From Caloramator quimbayensis (GTDB lineage Bacteria; Bacillota; Clostridia; Clostridiales; Caloramatoraceae), in assembly GCF_900167605.1 (NCBI RefSeq), contig NZ_FUYH01000001.1:62001-126000 (forward strand): a stretch of DNA of 64,000 nucleotides, read 5' to 3'. Within the stretch, counting starts at the first letter, position 1, and every line of letters begins with the position of its first letter. Made by a program: the position numbers and the translations under genes. The notes beneath the pieces are model-generated. The model was not told the origin of the DNA. It saw only the letters and a list, made by a program, of their open reading frames with translations, and ran no database searches. Of the stretch, positions 1 through 10,096 are shown piece after piece.

Positions 1-533
1 ACCCTAATATGAGCTTTGAAAACAGAATAGAATGTTTATATAACCTAAAAAAAATCGGCTATCAGGTTGGAGCAGGATTTATGATAGGCCTTCCAAACCA
101 GACCAATGAGGATTTTGTTAAAGACCTTATGTTTTTAAAAGAGCTTGAACCACACATGGTTGGAATAGGACCTTTTATACCCCACAAGGATACACCTCTT
201 TCAGGAGAAAAAGCCGGCGATTTAAATACTACAACAACCCTTCTTTCAATAATAAGGCTTCTTCTTCCTAAAGTTCTCCTTCCATCTACAACAGCCCTTG
301 GAACTATAAACCCAAAGGGAAGGGAATTAGGACTTTTATCGGGAGCAAACGTCGTTATGCCAAATTTGTCCCCAATTGAAGTGAGGGATAAATATTCTCT
401 TTACGATGGGAAAATATGCACAGGTGAAGAAGCAGCCGAATGTTTAGTATGTTTAAAAAATAGAATTGAAAGCGTAGGATTTGAAGTGGATATGGGAAGA
501 GGAGATAATGTAGACTGGAAAAGAAATGCTTAA
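1..533 (+). CDS. hydE: [FeFe]-hydrogenase maturase HydE, C-terminal part (5' end outside window)
   Basis: Radical SAM enzyme that helps build the organic ligand of the hydrogenase H-cluster together with HydG and HydF. Only the last ~176 codons are present; the frame is open to the left edge, so the CX3CX2C radical SAM motif is missing from view. The segments PNMSFENR, GAGFMIGLPNQT, IGIGPFIPHKDTPL and the GAN-MPNLSP region match the C-terminal half of the HydE TIM barrel as I know the family. The other maturases, hydG and hydF, lie 10 kb away on the opposite strand, beyond the glycogen operon. Identification is by recognition of the family pattern, not by a search. Confidence 0.88.
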   Translation, partial: PNMSFENRIECLYNLKKIGYQVGAGFMIGLPNQTNEDFVKDLMFLKELEPHMVGIGPFIPHKDTPLSGEKAGDLNTTTTLLSIIRLLLPKVLLPSTTALGTINPKGRELGLLSGANVVMPNLSPIEVRDKYSLYDGKICTGEEAAECLVCLKNRIESVGFEVDMGRGDNVDWKRNA

Positions 534-577
534 AAAAGTACCATACAATTGACAAGTGACCAATTTATTTAGATTAG

Positions 578-756
578 GAGGGACGGTTACTTACTATTTT
601 ACTTTCAAAACAATTCATTAACGGATGCGATTACTTAACAGATTAATAAAGACGGTTACTTATTATATTCAGTAACCGTCTTTATTATTTAAAAACAGCC
701 TTTTAAAGCTACCCCTATTTTGTCAGTAAATTACTCAAAATAAGTAACCGTCCCTC
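578..756. repeat. ~180 bp imperfect palindromic (REP/MITE-like) element
   Basis: A 16-base arm GAGGGACGGTTACTTA at 578-593 recurs as its exact reverse complement at 741-756. Nested inside is a perfect 13 bp hairpin (648-660 with 671-683) built on the same GACGGTTACT core. The sequence next to the outer arms is also partly complementary, so the whole element could fold as one long hairpin. The right arm lies inside the 3' end of the GH13 gene and encodes its last residues. It resembles dispersed palindromic repeats mobilised by REP-associated transposases, but no transposase is present here, so that origin is inference. Confidence 0.7.
648..690 (+). terminator. hairpin with T-rich tail after hydE
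   Basis: A perfect 13 bp stem (648-660 / 671-683) with a 10-base loop is followed by TTATTATTT on the plus strand. It sits between the convergent hydE and GH13 genes and could stop transcripts from either side. It is also the core of the palindromic repeat. Confidence 0.55.
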
Positions 757-2717
757 TTTCCCTTTTTTGAAGGGTAGCACTGTTTTGAAGATAGAATTTT
801 CCCTTCTAAGGGGTGCAAAACAGCAGTAAGCTTTCCATCTTTTAGTTTTATTTTGTTATTGTAATTTAAAAGGTCGTACAGTCTGCTTACTTTTTTCTTT
901 CTTAAGTCAATTGTAACCTTATAATCCTTATCCTTGCTTCTGTTTATAAGTATAACTGCAATACCGTTTTCCATCCTGTTATTAAAAACGTCTGTGTTGT
1001 TTTCTATATACCTTATAAATCCAAAAACGTCCTCATTATAATCAAAGGGTATAAACTCGCCTGTTTTTAAAAAGTCAAATGAATTCCTTATCCTCGTCAT
1101 TTTTTTATAGTAGCATAAAATATTTAAGTCTTCATAGCCCCAAGGGTAGGTTCTTCTATTAAAAGGATCAGAATATCCTTCAACTCCTGCCTCATCGCCA
1201 TAATATATGCATGGAGTTCCCGGGAAGGTCATCTGTATTAAAACTGCAAGCTTTAACCTCTTTTTAGCAATCTCCCTCCCGCTTAAAGGCAGCTTATATT
1301 CTGCCCTTTCACCTTTACTCAAACTGCTTTCAGGTGGTGCTTCTCCTAAAACTGTTAATATCCTTATTACGTCATGGCTTCCTAAAAGATTTAAAAGACT
1401 GAAAAAACTCTCCTTAGGATAGTTTTCATAAAGGCTTAAAATCCTTCTTTTAAAATCTTTTGCGCTTTTTTTATATAAAATATAGTCTATAACCATATTT
1501 CTAAAGGGGTAGTTCATAACAGAATCAAGTTCATGCCCTAAAAGATACTCCCTTTTTTTACCATAGCTCTCCTTATTTGAAGCATCCTCCCAAACCTCTC
1601 CTATAATAACAGCATCTGAGTCCACATCTTTAACAGCCCTTCTAAACTCTTTCAAAAACTCATCGGGAATCTCATCAACTACATCCAGCCTCCAGCCCTT
1701 TGCACCCTTTTTAATCCATATTTTGCATATAGAATCATCATTTCTTATAATAAAATCCATATAGGACTCTTCAAGTTCATTTACATTAGGCAGAGTATCA
1801 AATCCCCACCAGCTCTCATATATGTTTGGATAGTCTATGAATTTATACCACTTAAAATAAGGAGAATCCTTAGATTGAAATGCCCCGATTGAATCATATC
1901 TCCCATATTTATTAAAATATATGCTGTCGCTTCCCGTATGATTAAAAACACCGTCAAGAATTATTCTAATACCCATAGTTTTCGCAATAGAACAAAGCCT
2001 CTCAAAAACCTCATTATTTCCAAACATAGGATCGATTCTGCTGTAATCTCCTGTATCATATTTATGATTAGAATTGGCTTTAAATATGGGGTTAAAATAA
2101 ATTGCGCTTATACCTAATTCCCTTAAATAATTAAGTTTTTTAATTACCCCAAGCAGGTTACCTCCAAAGAAGTCCTTTGGTTCATATACTCCGCTCTTTT
2201 CATCCTCCTTATACAAAGGAGTTTCATACCAGTTAGAATGGAAAAGAGCATTTTCCCTGTAGGGTATTCTTTTATCCTCATTGCCATTATAAAATCTGTC
2301 AACGAATATCTGATATACTATTGCCTCTTTAAACCAATCAGGAGTCTTATAATTTTTATCATAAACAGTTATCTGATAAGAATTCCCAAAACTATCCCTT
2401 AAAACCCCTTCTCCTCCAAGCTGCTCATCGTTGTTGCAGTAATAATAGGTTTTATCATAGGTTTCTATTATAAAATAGTACCATAAGAGGCCTAAAGTGC
2501 TGCAGGAAGCATAGGCCTCATATATAAAGAAATCTTTATCTGTCTTTGCTAACCTCATCTCAATTTTAATTTCATTATCCTTCCAAAGCCTTAATATAGC
2601 TCTTTTAACCTTAAGGCTGCTGCTTACACTAAGCCTAATCAACACGTTTTCACCAACAGGTACTGCACCGAAGGGATTCCTGTAAAAAGAATCCTGAGAG
2701 TTGTGATATGCGAGCAT
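735..2717 (-). CDS. GH13 alpha-glucosidase, neopullulanase/cyclomaltodextrinase type
   Basis: Predicted cytoplasmic alpha-glucan hydrolase of about 660 aa. An N-terminal CBM34-like beta domain (roughly residues 1-125) is followed by a (beta/alpha)8 barrel opening at IVYQIFVDRFYNG. The three GH13 acids are visible: Asp in GWRLDVVDE, Glu in IIGEVWED and Asp in LLGSHDVIR. There is no signal peptide, so it probably trims internal glycogen or maltodextrin. It is the last gene of the glg operon. The ATG at 2717 is preferred because GAGGTG lies 6 bases upstream; an upstream in-frame GTG overlaps that site. The final residues KRDGYLF are encoded by the arm of the palindromic repeat, so the C-terminus has probably been altered by its insertion. 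Confidence 0.85.
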   Translation of the reverse strand: MLAYHNSQDSFYRNPFGAVPVGENVLIRLSVSSSLKVKRAILRLWKDNEIKIEMRLAKTDKDFFIYEAYASCSTLGLLWYYFIIETYDKTYYYCNNDEQLGGEGVLRDSFGNSYQITVYDKNYKTPDWFKEAIVYQIFVDRFYNGNEDKRIPYRENALFHSNWYETPLYKEDEKSGVYEPKDFFGGNLLGVIKKLNYLRELGISAIYFNPIFKANSNHKYDTGDYSRIDPMFGNNEVFERLCSIAKTMGIRIILDGVFNHTGSDSIYFNKYGRYDSIGAFQSKDSPYFKWYKFIDYPNIYESWWGFDTLPNVNELEESYMDFIIRNDDSICKIWIKKGAKGWRLDVVDEIPDEFLKEFRRAVKDVDSDAVIIGEVWEDASNKESYGKKREYLLGHELDSVMNYPFRNMVIDYILYKKSAKDFKRRILSLYENYPKESFFSLLNLLGSHDVIRILTVLGEAPPESSLSKGERAEYKLPLSGREIAKKRLKLAVLIQMTFPGTPCIYYGDEAGVEGYSDPFNRRTYPWGYEDLNILCYYKKMTRIRNSFDFLKTGEFIPFDYNEDVFGFIRYIENNTDVFNNRMENGIAVILINRSKDKDYKVTIDLRKKKVSRLYDLLNYNNKIKLKDGKLTAVLHPLEGKILSSKQCYPSKKGKRDGYLF

Positions 2718-2749
2718 ATTATGCACCTCAAACTTAATATTAGCGGCAA

Positions 2750-4120
2750 CTATTCTAATATCATTTTATAGAGGGACAAATATTTAAGTGCAGACTTCTC
2801 TAAAGAATAATCGCAGGACATAGCATTTTTAATCAGGCTAATCCATTTTGTACTGTTATAAATTTCAATAGCCTCACTTATCTTATTTTTAAGTTCCTCC
2901 GATGAATATTCATTAAATAAAAACCCATTTCCGCATTTATCTTTATAATCTATTATCGTATCTGAAAGTCCCCCAGTATTTCTAACAATTGGAATGCTTC
3001 CGTATTTTAGCGCTATCATCTGAGCAATTCCGCAGGGCTCATATAAAGAAGGCATAAGGAAGATATCGCTCCCTGCATATATCCTCTTTGCTAGAGCTTC
3101 ATCATACTCAAATACAGCTGCAGCACTTCCTTTCATATTTTCACAAAGGTTTTTAAACATCTGCTCATAGTAATAATTCCCAGTACCTAAGAGCACAAAT
3201 TGAAATGGTTTATCTAATGCCTTTACAGCATCATATATGAGTTTTATTCCCTTATAATCCTCAAGCCTTGTAACTGAAGCAATAAGCGGTACATCCGCAT
3301 TTTCAAGATTAAGCTCCCTTTGAAGCGCTATTTTATTTTTTTTCTTATTTTCTATGCTTTTTATATTATAAGGAAATTCTAGTTCCCCTGCTTTTGAAGG
3401 ATTATAATTTTCATAATCTACACCGTTTAATATTCCCTTTATTTCTATATTTTTATCCCTTATTATATCCTCCATCCCTGAAGAATCCTTCATTATCTCT
3501 TTTGCATAGCTCTCGCTTACGGTAGTTACAACATCTGAATACAGAAAGCCTGCCCTCATAAAATTTACATAATCCCCTCCAAGCTTTGCTTTTTCATCGA
3601 GGGACAGTTCTTCTAAATACTCATTTCCTATTGAGCCTTGATACCTTAAATTGTGAATGGTAAATATTGTTTTTCCTTCATATCCATCTTTTTTTAGAAA
3701 CATAGGCAAAAATCCAGTATGCCAGTCATTGCAGTGAATAATATCAGGCTTAAAGGGAATATTTTTTAGCATGTTTAATACGGCCTTGCAGAAAAATAAA
3801 AATCTCTCCCCATCATCAAAATAGCTGTAGATTTTATCCCTGTTAAAATAGTAATCATTTGCTATAAAATATGTAGGGATATCTTCATTTGATGCTGTCT
3901 TTACAATGCAGGTTTCAAACTTGTCCCCAATTTTCACAGGAAAGTCTATCTTATACTTAAAATCAATAAAACTGCTCCTATGAAGCGGTGTAACCCTCCT
4001 TATATCAATGTTTTCACCAAGCTTTTTAGGAAGACTTCCGCTGATTTGTCCAAGACCTCCAACCTTAGCATAGGGACAGCACTCTGCTGTCACAAATAGA
4101 ACCCTAATTTTCCTTTTCAT
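2750..4120 (-). CDS. second glycogen synthase-like GT5 glycosyltransferase
   Basis: A 456 aa GT-B fold protein of the GlgA family, adjacent to and paralogous with the canonical glgA. The N-terminal donor-binding loop reads AKVGGLGQ instead of the usual KTGGLAD, while the C-terminal signature MPSLYEPCGIAQ and the TGGLSDT segment are kept. It probably elongates alpha-1,4-glucan, but the changed loop suggests a different donor preference or specialised role. It lies 21 bases downstream of glgA in the same operon, with an AAGGGGG ribosome site before the ATG. Whether it is an active ADP-glucose synthase cannot be told from sequence. Confidence 0.82.
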   Translation of the reverse strand: MKRKIRVLFVTAECCPYAKVGGLGQISGSLPKKLGENIDIRRVTPLHRSSFIDFKYKIDFPVKIGDKFETCIVKTASNEDIPTYFIANDYYFNRDKIYSYFDDGERFLFFCKAVLNMLKNIPFKPDIIHCNDWHTGFLPMFLKKDGYEGKTIFTIHNLRYQGSIGNEYLEELSLDEKAKLGGDYVNFMRAGFLYSDVVTTVSESYAKEIMKDSSGMEDIIRDKNIEIKGILNGVDYENYNPSKAGELEFPYNIKSIENKKKNKIALQRELNLENADVPLIASVTRLEDYKGIKLIYDAVKALDKPFQFVLLGTGNYYYEQMFKNLCENMKGSAAAVFEYDEALAKRIYAGSDIFLMPSLYEPCGIAQMIALKYGSIPIVRNTGGLSDTIIDYKDKCGNGFLFNEYSSEELKNKISEAIEIYNSTKWISLIKNAMSCDYSLEKSALKYLSLYKMILE

Positions 4121-4141
4121 TGGTAAACCCCCTTTTAATGA

Positions 4142-5578
4142 TTAATTTTTACCCATTAATTTGTTATATAATTTTATATATTTATCCCCTGAAGCGCTCC
4201 AGCTGAAATCTAATTTCATAGCTCTTTTAATGAGCTTTTGCCAAATATCTTTATTATAATAAAATTGTACAGCCCTTCTTATTGTATATAGCATGTCGTG
4301 GGCGTTATAGTTTGTAAAGGTAAAGCCATAGCCAGTATCATTAAATTCATTATAGGGAATTACAGTATCTAAAAGTCCTCCTGTTTCCCTTACAATTGGT
4401 ATAGTTCCATATCTTAAGGAAATGATTTGTGAAAGACCGCAGGGTTCAAACAGCGACGGCATTAAAAACATATCACACCCTGCATAGATTCTATGGGCAA
4501 GTGTATTGTCAAATTTTATATTTGAAGAAACCTTATCTTTGTATAATCCTTCATAATATTTAAACATGTTTTCATATTTTAAGTCCCCTGTTCCAAGAAC
4601 TATAAACTGAATATCCATATTTAATATTTCATTAAGTACACACTCTATCAAATCCAGTCCCTTTTGGTCAACAAGTCTTGATATTAGTCCTATTACAGGA
4701 ACATCCCTTTGAGGAAGATTTAGCTGCTTTTGAAGCTCCGTTTTGTTTATTTTTTTATCTTCTATAGTATTTTCATCATAATTTTTAAATATTAAGCTGT
4801 CCCTATCAGGGTTATACTCATCATAATCTATTCCATTTATAATGCCATAAAGCTCATGGGACCTTGCCCGAAGAAGCCCATCAAGCTTTTCCCCATAAAA
4901 AGGATACTGTATTTCCCTCGCATAGCTCTCGCTTACAGTAGTAATTGCATTTGAATACACAAGCCCTGCCTTCATATAGTTAGCATCACCATAAAATTCA
5001 AGCTTATCAGGTGTAAAATATTCATCTCCTATTCCTAAAAGCTCAGAGTAAACATTTTTTGAAAAAATACCCTGATATTTAAGGTTATGTATTGTAAATG
5101 CTGTCTTTATATTCTTATACTCCTCTCTCCACCTGTACTGCAGCTCAAGAAGAGGAGGTATCATAGCCGTCTGCCAGTCGTGGCAGTGAATTATATCCGG
5201 TATAAAGCCTATACTTATTGCAGCTTCTAAAACTGCTCTTGCAAAAAAAGCAAACCTTTCTCCATCATCATAGTATCCATAAAGTCCATCACGTTTAAAG
5301 TAGTACTCATTATCTATAAAATAATATTTAACCCCTTTATATTCTGCTTCATTTATTCCGCAATACTGCCTTCTCCATCCAACATTAACATATATATACT
5401 TAATATGTCTTATGTTGTCTTTAAGATGTTTTGGTATAGCCTTATATTGTGGCATTATAACCCTGACATCAATTCCTTTTTCTTTTAAAGAAGGGGGCAG
5501 TGACCCCAAAACATCTGCAAGACCTCCTGTTTTAGCAAAGGGCACTGCCTCCGATGCAGCCATTAAAACCTTAATCAT
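4142..5578 (-). CDS. glgA: glycogen synthase GlgA (ADP-glucose)
   Basis: GT5 glycogen synthase of 478 aa that transfers glucose from ADP-glucose to the growing alpha-1,4 chain. The N-terminus carries the ADP-glucose motif FAKTGGLADVLGSLP (around residues 15-30), and the C-terminal domain has MPSLFEPCGLSQ and ETGGLLDTV. The ATG overlaps the glgD stop codon by one base (TGATG) and has GGAGAGG upstream; an in-frame TTG one codon earlier is less likely. Length is normal for bacterial GlgA. It lies inside the glg operon. Confidence 0.93.
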   Translation of the reverse strand: MIKVLMAASEAVPFAKTGGLADVLGSLPPSLKEKGIDVRVIMPQYKAIPKHLKDNIRHIKYIYVNVGWRRQYCGINEAEYKGVKYYFIDNEYYFKRDGLYGYYDDGERFAFFARAVLEAAISIGFIPDIIHCHDWQTAMIPPLLELQYRWREEYKNIKTAFTIHNLKYQGIFSKNVYSELLGIGDEYFTPDKLEFYGDANYMKAGLVYSNAITTVSESYAREIQYPFYGEKLDGLLRARSHELYGIINGIDYDEYNPDRDSLIFKNYDENTIEDKKINKTELQKQLNLPQRDVPVIGLISRLVDQKGLDLIECVLNEILNMDIQFIVLGTGDLKYENMFKYYEGLYKDKVSSNIKFDNTLAHRIYAGCDMFLMPSLFEPCGLSQIISLRYGTIPIVRETGGLLDTVIPYNEFNDTGYGFTFTNYNAHDMLYTIRRAVQFYYNKDIWQKLIKRAMKLDFSWSASGDKYIKLYNKLMGKN

Positions 5579-6696
5579 CAAATAACCTCTCCTTTTGTTA
5601 TGGCAACTGGATAATTTTCAGTTCCTATAAGTGTTCTCCCTCTTTTTACTATAACCTTTTTATCAAGTATCACGTGATCTAAAACAGCGTTTTCCTCTAT
5701 TTCACATTCTTGAAATATAATGCTGTTTTTTATTTTAGCACCTTTGCTTATTCTAACTCCTCTAAAGAGGATGCAGTTTTCAATTTCACCTTCTATAATA
5801 CATCCATCAGCAACAAGACAATTTTTTACAACAGCATCATCGCTGTACTTTGCGGGAACCTCATCCTTAATCCTCGTATAAATAAGCCCTTCCCTATAAA
5901 AAAGTTCTTCCCTAACTTCTTTCTTTAAAAGTTCCATGTTGAATCTATAATATGTGGTTATTGAATCTATCCTTGCAAGATAACCTTCGTAAGGGTATCC
6001 ATATATTTTTAATTTATCGATTTTTTTAATTATTATATCCTTCACAAAATCCTCATACCCCCTTGCGCTGGCCTCCTCAATAAGATATTCTAACAGCTCC
6101 TTCTCTAAAAGATACATTTTCATAGAGATTTTATTTGACTTTGGAATAGCAGGGTAAACCTCTATATCTCTAACCCTCCCATCCTCATCGGTCTGCAAGA
6201 GAGTATATTTTTTCAGTTTATCTTTTCTTATATTATCTTCCTTATAAATTACAGTTATATCAGCTCCTTTTTCAATATGAAAGTTCTGATATTCATTAAA
6301 ATTCATATTGCAGAGCATATGGGTTCCTGAAATTAAAACATATTTCTCATTTCCTTTTTTAATAAATCCCATAGCACTATGAAGAGCATCTATGCTTCCT
6401 TTGTACCATCCAGTACTATCATGTATTGCAAAAGGGGAAAGTATATTAAGGCCTTCTCTTTTCCTGTTCAAATCCCATTCCTTTCCCGTTCCTATATGAT
6501 CAACGAGGGAAGCATAGTTGTTTTGGGTTATTATTCCTATATTTTTAATTCCAGAGTTTACCATATTCGAAAGGGTGAAATCAACAAGCCTGTATCTTCC
6601 TCCAAAGGGAAGTGCAGCAATCGAACGTTTCTTAGTAAGTTCCCTTATTTGAGTATCATCCTCCGCAGCATATATAATGCCTAACGTATCCTTCAT
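5578..6696 (-). CDS. glgD: glucose-1-phosphate adenylyltransferase subunit GlgD
   Basis: A 372 aa partner of GlgC in the heteromeric ADP-glucose pyrophosphorylase of Firmicutes. The N-terminus reads [17 protein letters not shown] where GlgC has the pyrophosphorylase loop AGGQGNRLG, so the canonical catalytic loop is missing, as is typical of GlgD. The [20 protein letters not shown] segment and the C-terminal left-handed beta-helix remain. Its role is probably regulatory or to stimulate GlgC. The start ATG overlaps the glgC stop by four bases (ATGA) with GAGGAGGAAG upstream, implying translational coupling. Confidence 0.93.
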   Translation of the reverse strand: MKDTLGIIYAAEDDTQIRELTKKRSIAALPFGGRYRLVDFTLSNMVNSGIKNIGIITQNNYASLVDHIGTGKEWDLNRKREGLNILSPFAIHDSTGWYKGSIDALHSAMGFIKKGNEKYVLISGTHMLCNMNFNEYQNFHIEKGADITVIYKEDNIRKDKLKKYTLLQTDEDGRVRDIEVYPAIPKSNKISMKMYLLEKELLEYLIEEASARGYEDFVKDIIIKKIDKLKIYGYPYEGYLARIDSITTYYRFNMELLKKEVREELFYREGLIYTRIKDEVPAKYSDDAVVKNCLVADGCIIEGEIENCILFRGVRISKGAKIKNSIIFQECEIEENAVLDHVILDKKVIVKRGRTLIGTENYPVAITKGEVI

Positions 6697-7958
6697 GATA
6701 CTTCCTCCTCACTTAAATATTCTCCAGAATCGAGATTTTTAACATCAAGGTTTGATTTTTCAACAACAACATTTTTACCTATTACTGAGCCTTCTGAAAT
6801 TTCAATATCGCTTGCAATAACAGTAATTCCTGAACTGTATATGTTAGGATAGAGCCTGTTTGGCTTTATATCTCCATATCCTATAATGCAGTTGTCCCCG
6901 ATTACAGCACCCTCTCCAACTACCACATTTGAAAGCTTTGTATTTTTGCCTATTTTAGCATTCGGCATAATTACACAATCACTAATTTCAGAGTCTTCAC
7001 CAACTAAAACTCCTGAAAATAAAACTGAATGATAAACATCTCCAAGCACCTCACAGCCTTCAGTAATTATGCTTCTTTTAATCTTACAATTACAGCCAAT
7101 ATAGTGGGGTGTCTGAATAGGATTTCTTCCATATATTCTCCATCTTATATCATAAAGGTCAAAAACCGGAGGATTTTCAAGAAGGTCCATGTTAGCTTCA
7201 AAGTAGCTTTGAATAGTTCCTACATCCTTCCAATAGCCATCAAAACAATAGGCATATAAACTTCTGTTATCCTTTAACATCTTTGGAATAATATTTTTAC
7301 CAAAGTCCTTATCTGAATTAGCATCCAGTTCATCCTCATTAAGGTATTTCTTTAATATATCCCATGTAAAAACATATATACCCATTGAAGCCTTAGTACT
7401 CTTTGGATGCTTTGGCTTTTCTTCAAATTCATATATTTTATTATCCTCATCAGCATTCATAATTCCAAACCTTGAAGCTTCTTTTAAGGGTACATTTATT
7501 ACTGCAATGCTGCAGTCTGCACTTTTCTCTATGTGATATTTTATCATCTTGCTGTAATCCATCTTGTATATGTGATCTCCTGATAATATAAGAACATATT
7601 TAGGGTTGTACTGCTCTATAAACTCTATGTTCTGGTATATGGCATTTGCAGTACCCTTATACCACTCCCCCCTTTTACCTTTTATATAGGGAGGAAGGAT
7701 ATAAACTCCCCCATTAACTCTGTCAAGGTCCCAAGGCTGTCCTGTACCAATGTATGCATTAAGCTTAAGCGGTCTATATTGTGTCAGCACTCCAACGGTG
7801 TCAATTCCAGAGTTAGTACAGTTGCTTAAAGTAAAATCTATAATCCTGTACTTACCTCCAAAGGGAACTGCAGGCTTTGCTAAATCCTTTGTTAAAATTC
7901 CAAGCCTGTTCCCCTGCCCTCCTGCGAGGAGCATAGCGATGCATTCTTTTTTTATCAT
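6693..7958 (-). CDS. glgC: glucose-1-phosphate adenylyltransferase GlgC
   Basis: Makes ADP-glucose from ATP and glucose-1-phosphate, the committed step of glycogen synthesis. The 421 aa protein shows the nucleotidyltransferase loop [10 protein letters not shown], the substrate region [29 protein letters not shown] and a C-terminal hexapeptide-repeat beta-helix. The ATG overlaps the glgB stop by four bases and is preceded by AAAGGAGGG. Operon position glgB-glgC-glgD-glgA is typical of Clostridia and Bacilli. Confidence 0.95.
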   Translation of the reverse strand: MIKKECIAMLLAGGQGNRLGILTKDLAKPAVPFGGKYRIIDFTLSNCTNSGIDTVGVLTQYRPLKLNAYIGTGQPWDLDRVNGGVYILPPYIKGKRGEWYKGTANAIYQNIEFIEQYNPKYVLILSGDHIYKMDYSKMIKYHIEKSADCSIAVINVPLKEASRFGIMNADEDNKIYEFEEKPKHPKSTKASMGIYVFTWDILKKYLNEDELDANSDKDFGKNIIPKMLKDNRSLYAYCFDGYWKDVGTIQSYFEANMDLLENPPVFDLYDIRWRIYGRNPIQTPHYIGCNCKIKRSIITEGCEVLGDVYHSVLFSGVLVGEDSEISDCVIMPNAKIGKNTKLSNVVVGEGAVIGDNCIIGYGDIKPNRLYPNIYSSGITVIASDIEISEGSVIGKNVVVEKSNLDVKNLDSGEYLSEEEVS

Positions 7959-9850
7959 ATTTGTCCCTCCTTTAAAGGTACCAATTTAAAAAATATGGCA
8001 CTAAGGGGCGGCACCTTTATATTTATTGAAAAGCTGCAATTATGCCATTTTAAATCTTCTGACATAATCACGCCTTCATTTTCAATCCCAAACCCTCCAA
8101 ATTCACTCCTGTCGCTGCTGAATACCTCCCTGTATTCTCCTTTTACAGGAACACCAATCCTATAGTTTTCTCTTAAAACAGGGGTAAAATTAAATACTGA
8201 TATTATAAAATCCTTATTTTTGCTTATCCTTTGAAAAACTATAATGCTTTGATTAAAATCATTATGATCTATCCACCTAAATCCATCCCAGCTGAAATCC
8301 ACATCGTAAAGGCAGGAATTTTCAACATAAAAATGGTTGAGAGATTTTACATAGTTTTGCAGTTTTCTATGCATATCATAATTTAGAAGATGCCAGTCAA
8401 GCTCATAATCATATTTCCACTCAATAAGCTGTCCAAATTCACACCCCATAAAAAGCAGTTTTTTTCCGGGATGGGCATACATATATCCATAAAGAGCCCT
8501 TAGATTTGCAAATTTCTCATTATAATCCATAGGCATTTTTTCAATAAGGGACTTTTTACCATGAACGACTTCATCGTGGGATAAGGGAAGTATAAAGTTT
8601 TCTGAAAAGGCATAGGTCATTGAAAATGTCAATTTATCATGGTGATATTTCCTATAAATAGGATCCATGGACATGTAGTCTAGGGTATCATGCATCCAGC
8701 CCATATTCCATTTAAAATTATACCCAAGTCCTCCTATATAGGATGGCTTAGTAACCAAAGGCCAAGCTGTTGATTCTTCTGCTATCATAAGGGAATTAGG
8801 ATAATATTTAAAAACTGCTTCATTAAGCTTTTTCATAAAATCTATTGCCTCAAGGTTTTCCCTGCCTCCATATTTATTAGGTATCCACTCCCCATCTTTT
8901 TTGGCATAGTCAAGATAAAGCATAGATGTTACAGCGTCAACCCTAAGTCCGTCTATATGAAAAACATCAAACCAGAAAAGAGCATTTGATATTAAAAAGC
9001 TTCTAACCTCATTTCTTCCATAATTAAATATATATGTTCCCCACTCAGGATGCTCTCCCTTTAGAGGATTTTCATGCTCATAAAGGCAGGTACCGTCGAA
9101 TCTTGAAAGTCCATGTTCATCCTTTGGAAAGTGAGCTGGAACCCAGTCGAGTATTACTCCTATGTTATTTTGATGGCACAAATCAACAAAATACATAAAA
9201 TCCTTTGGATTTCCGTACCTGCTTGTAACAGAATAATACCCTGTAACCTGATATCCCCAGGAGCCATCAAAGGGATGCTCTGATATTGGAAGAAGTTCTA
9301 TATGGGTAAATCCCATTTCTTTTACATAAGAAACTAGTTCCTTTGCAAGCTCCCTATAACTTAAAAAATCCCCATCCTTTTTCTTCCACGAACCAAGGTG
9401 AACCTCATAAATTGATACTGGCTTATCGTAGAATGAATTTTTACTTTTATACTCCTGCCACTTTCCATCTTCCCAATCATATCCCGCAATTTTAAAAACC
9501 TTGGATGCTGTATCAGGCCTAATTTCGCTGTAAAAGCCGTAGGGATCGCTCTTTAAAGTTATATGCCCCTTTGCGCTTTCAATTTCATATTTATAGTTGT
9601 CATATTCTTTAACTCCCTCAATGAAGCAGTACCATATACCCGATTCCTTATACCTCTTCATTAAATTAGCCTGTTCATCCCATCCGTTAAAATCCCCAAC
9701 AACGCTTACTCTTTTTGCATTTGGCGCCCAAACTGAAAAAAAGCATCCTCCATCTATTAGATGGGCCCCCATAAACCTATAGGAATAATAGTTTGTTCCT
9801 TCATTAAAAAGATAAACATCATCATCCTTTAAAAAATCCAAGTATCTCAT
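7955..9850 (-). CDS. glgB: 1,4-alpha-glucan branching enzyme GlgB
   Basis: GH13 branching enzyme that introduces alpha-1,6 branches in glycogen. An N-terminal CBM48 domain ([20 protein letters not shown]) precedes the catalytic barrel with [10 protein letters not shown] (Asp nucleophile), [10 protein letters not shown] (Glu) and [10 protein letters not shown] (His/Asp). The usual ~630 aa length fits a start at the ATG at 9850. That ATG directly abuts AAGGGG, so the TTG at 9838, nine bases further on, is an equally plausible start. The longer reading frame up to 9946 lies in the leader and is probably not translated. It is the first gene of the glg operon. Confidence 0.93.
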   Translation of the reverse strand: MRYLDFLKDDDVYLFNEGTNYYSYRFMGAHLIDGGCFFSVWAPNAKRVSVVGDFNGWDEQANLMKRYKESGIWYCFIEGVKEYDNYKYEIESAKGHITLKSDPYGFYSEIRPDTASKVFKIAGYDWEDGKWQEYKSKNSFYDKPVSIYEVHLGSWKKKDGDFLSYRELAKELVSYVKEMGFTHIELLPISEHPFDGSWGYQVTGYYSVTSRYGNPKDFMYFVDLCHQNNIGVILDWVPAHFPKDEHGLSRFDGTCLYEHENPLKGEHPEWGTYIFNYGRNEVRSFLISNALFWFDVFHIDGLRVDAVTSMLYLDYAKKDGEWIPNKYGGRENLEAIDFMKKLNEAVFKYYPNSLMIAEESTAWPLVTKPSYIGGLGYNFKWNMGWMHDTLDYMSMDPIYRKYHHDKLTFSMTYAFSENFILPLSHDEVVHGKKSLIEKMPMDYNEKFANLRALYGYMYAHPGKKLLFMGCEFGQLIEWKYDYELDWHLLNYDMHRKLQNYVKSLNHFYVENSCLYDVDFSWDGFRWIDHNDFNQSIIVFQRISKNKDFIISVFNFTPVLRENYRIGVPVKGEYREVFSSDRSEFGGFGIENEGVIMSEDLKWHNCSFSINIKVPPLSAIFFKLVPLKEGQI

Positions 9851-9985
9851 CCCCTTCGTAAAGTGCCGCAAATTTAAAAGAATATTAGTGTGCCAAAATT
9901 TTATCAAACAGTTATATGTATATTTTATTTTTAAAGATTTATGCATAAATTAAAAAAATTTTTATTTGTACGAATTATTTATTTT

Positions 9986-10014
9986 ATTATAAATGCATTT
10001 ACAGTTTTTAACAA
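9986..10014 (-). promoter_or_regulatory. predicted sigma-A promoter of the glg operon
   Basis: On the minus strand TTGTTA (10009-10014) and TATAAT (9986-9991) are separated by exactly 17 bases. Transcription would begin near 9979, leaving a leader of about 130 nt before glgB in which I see no known riboswitch. Confidence 0.55.
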
Positions 10015-10044
10015 GAGTTTGAGATTAAATAATTGTAAAATTAT

Positions 10045-10090
10045 ATATAAAAAGGATGAATATATGTTTATAAAACAATATATCCATCCT
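10045..10090 (-). terminator. intrinsic terminator after hydF
   Basis: On the minus strand AGGATGGATATAT pairs with ATATATTCATCCT (one mismatch) and is followed by TTTTTATAT. It lies directly behind the hydF stop codon and before the glg promoter. Confidence 0.7.
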
Positions 10091-10096
10091 AAAACA

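Noticed and set aside
5578-6696. GlgD considered as a broken GlgC copy
   Set aside because: The missing catalytic loop is normal for GlgD, the length is right and the gene is translationally coupled within the operon.
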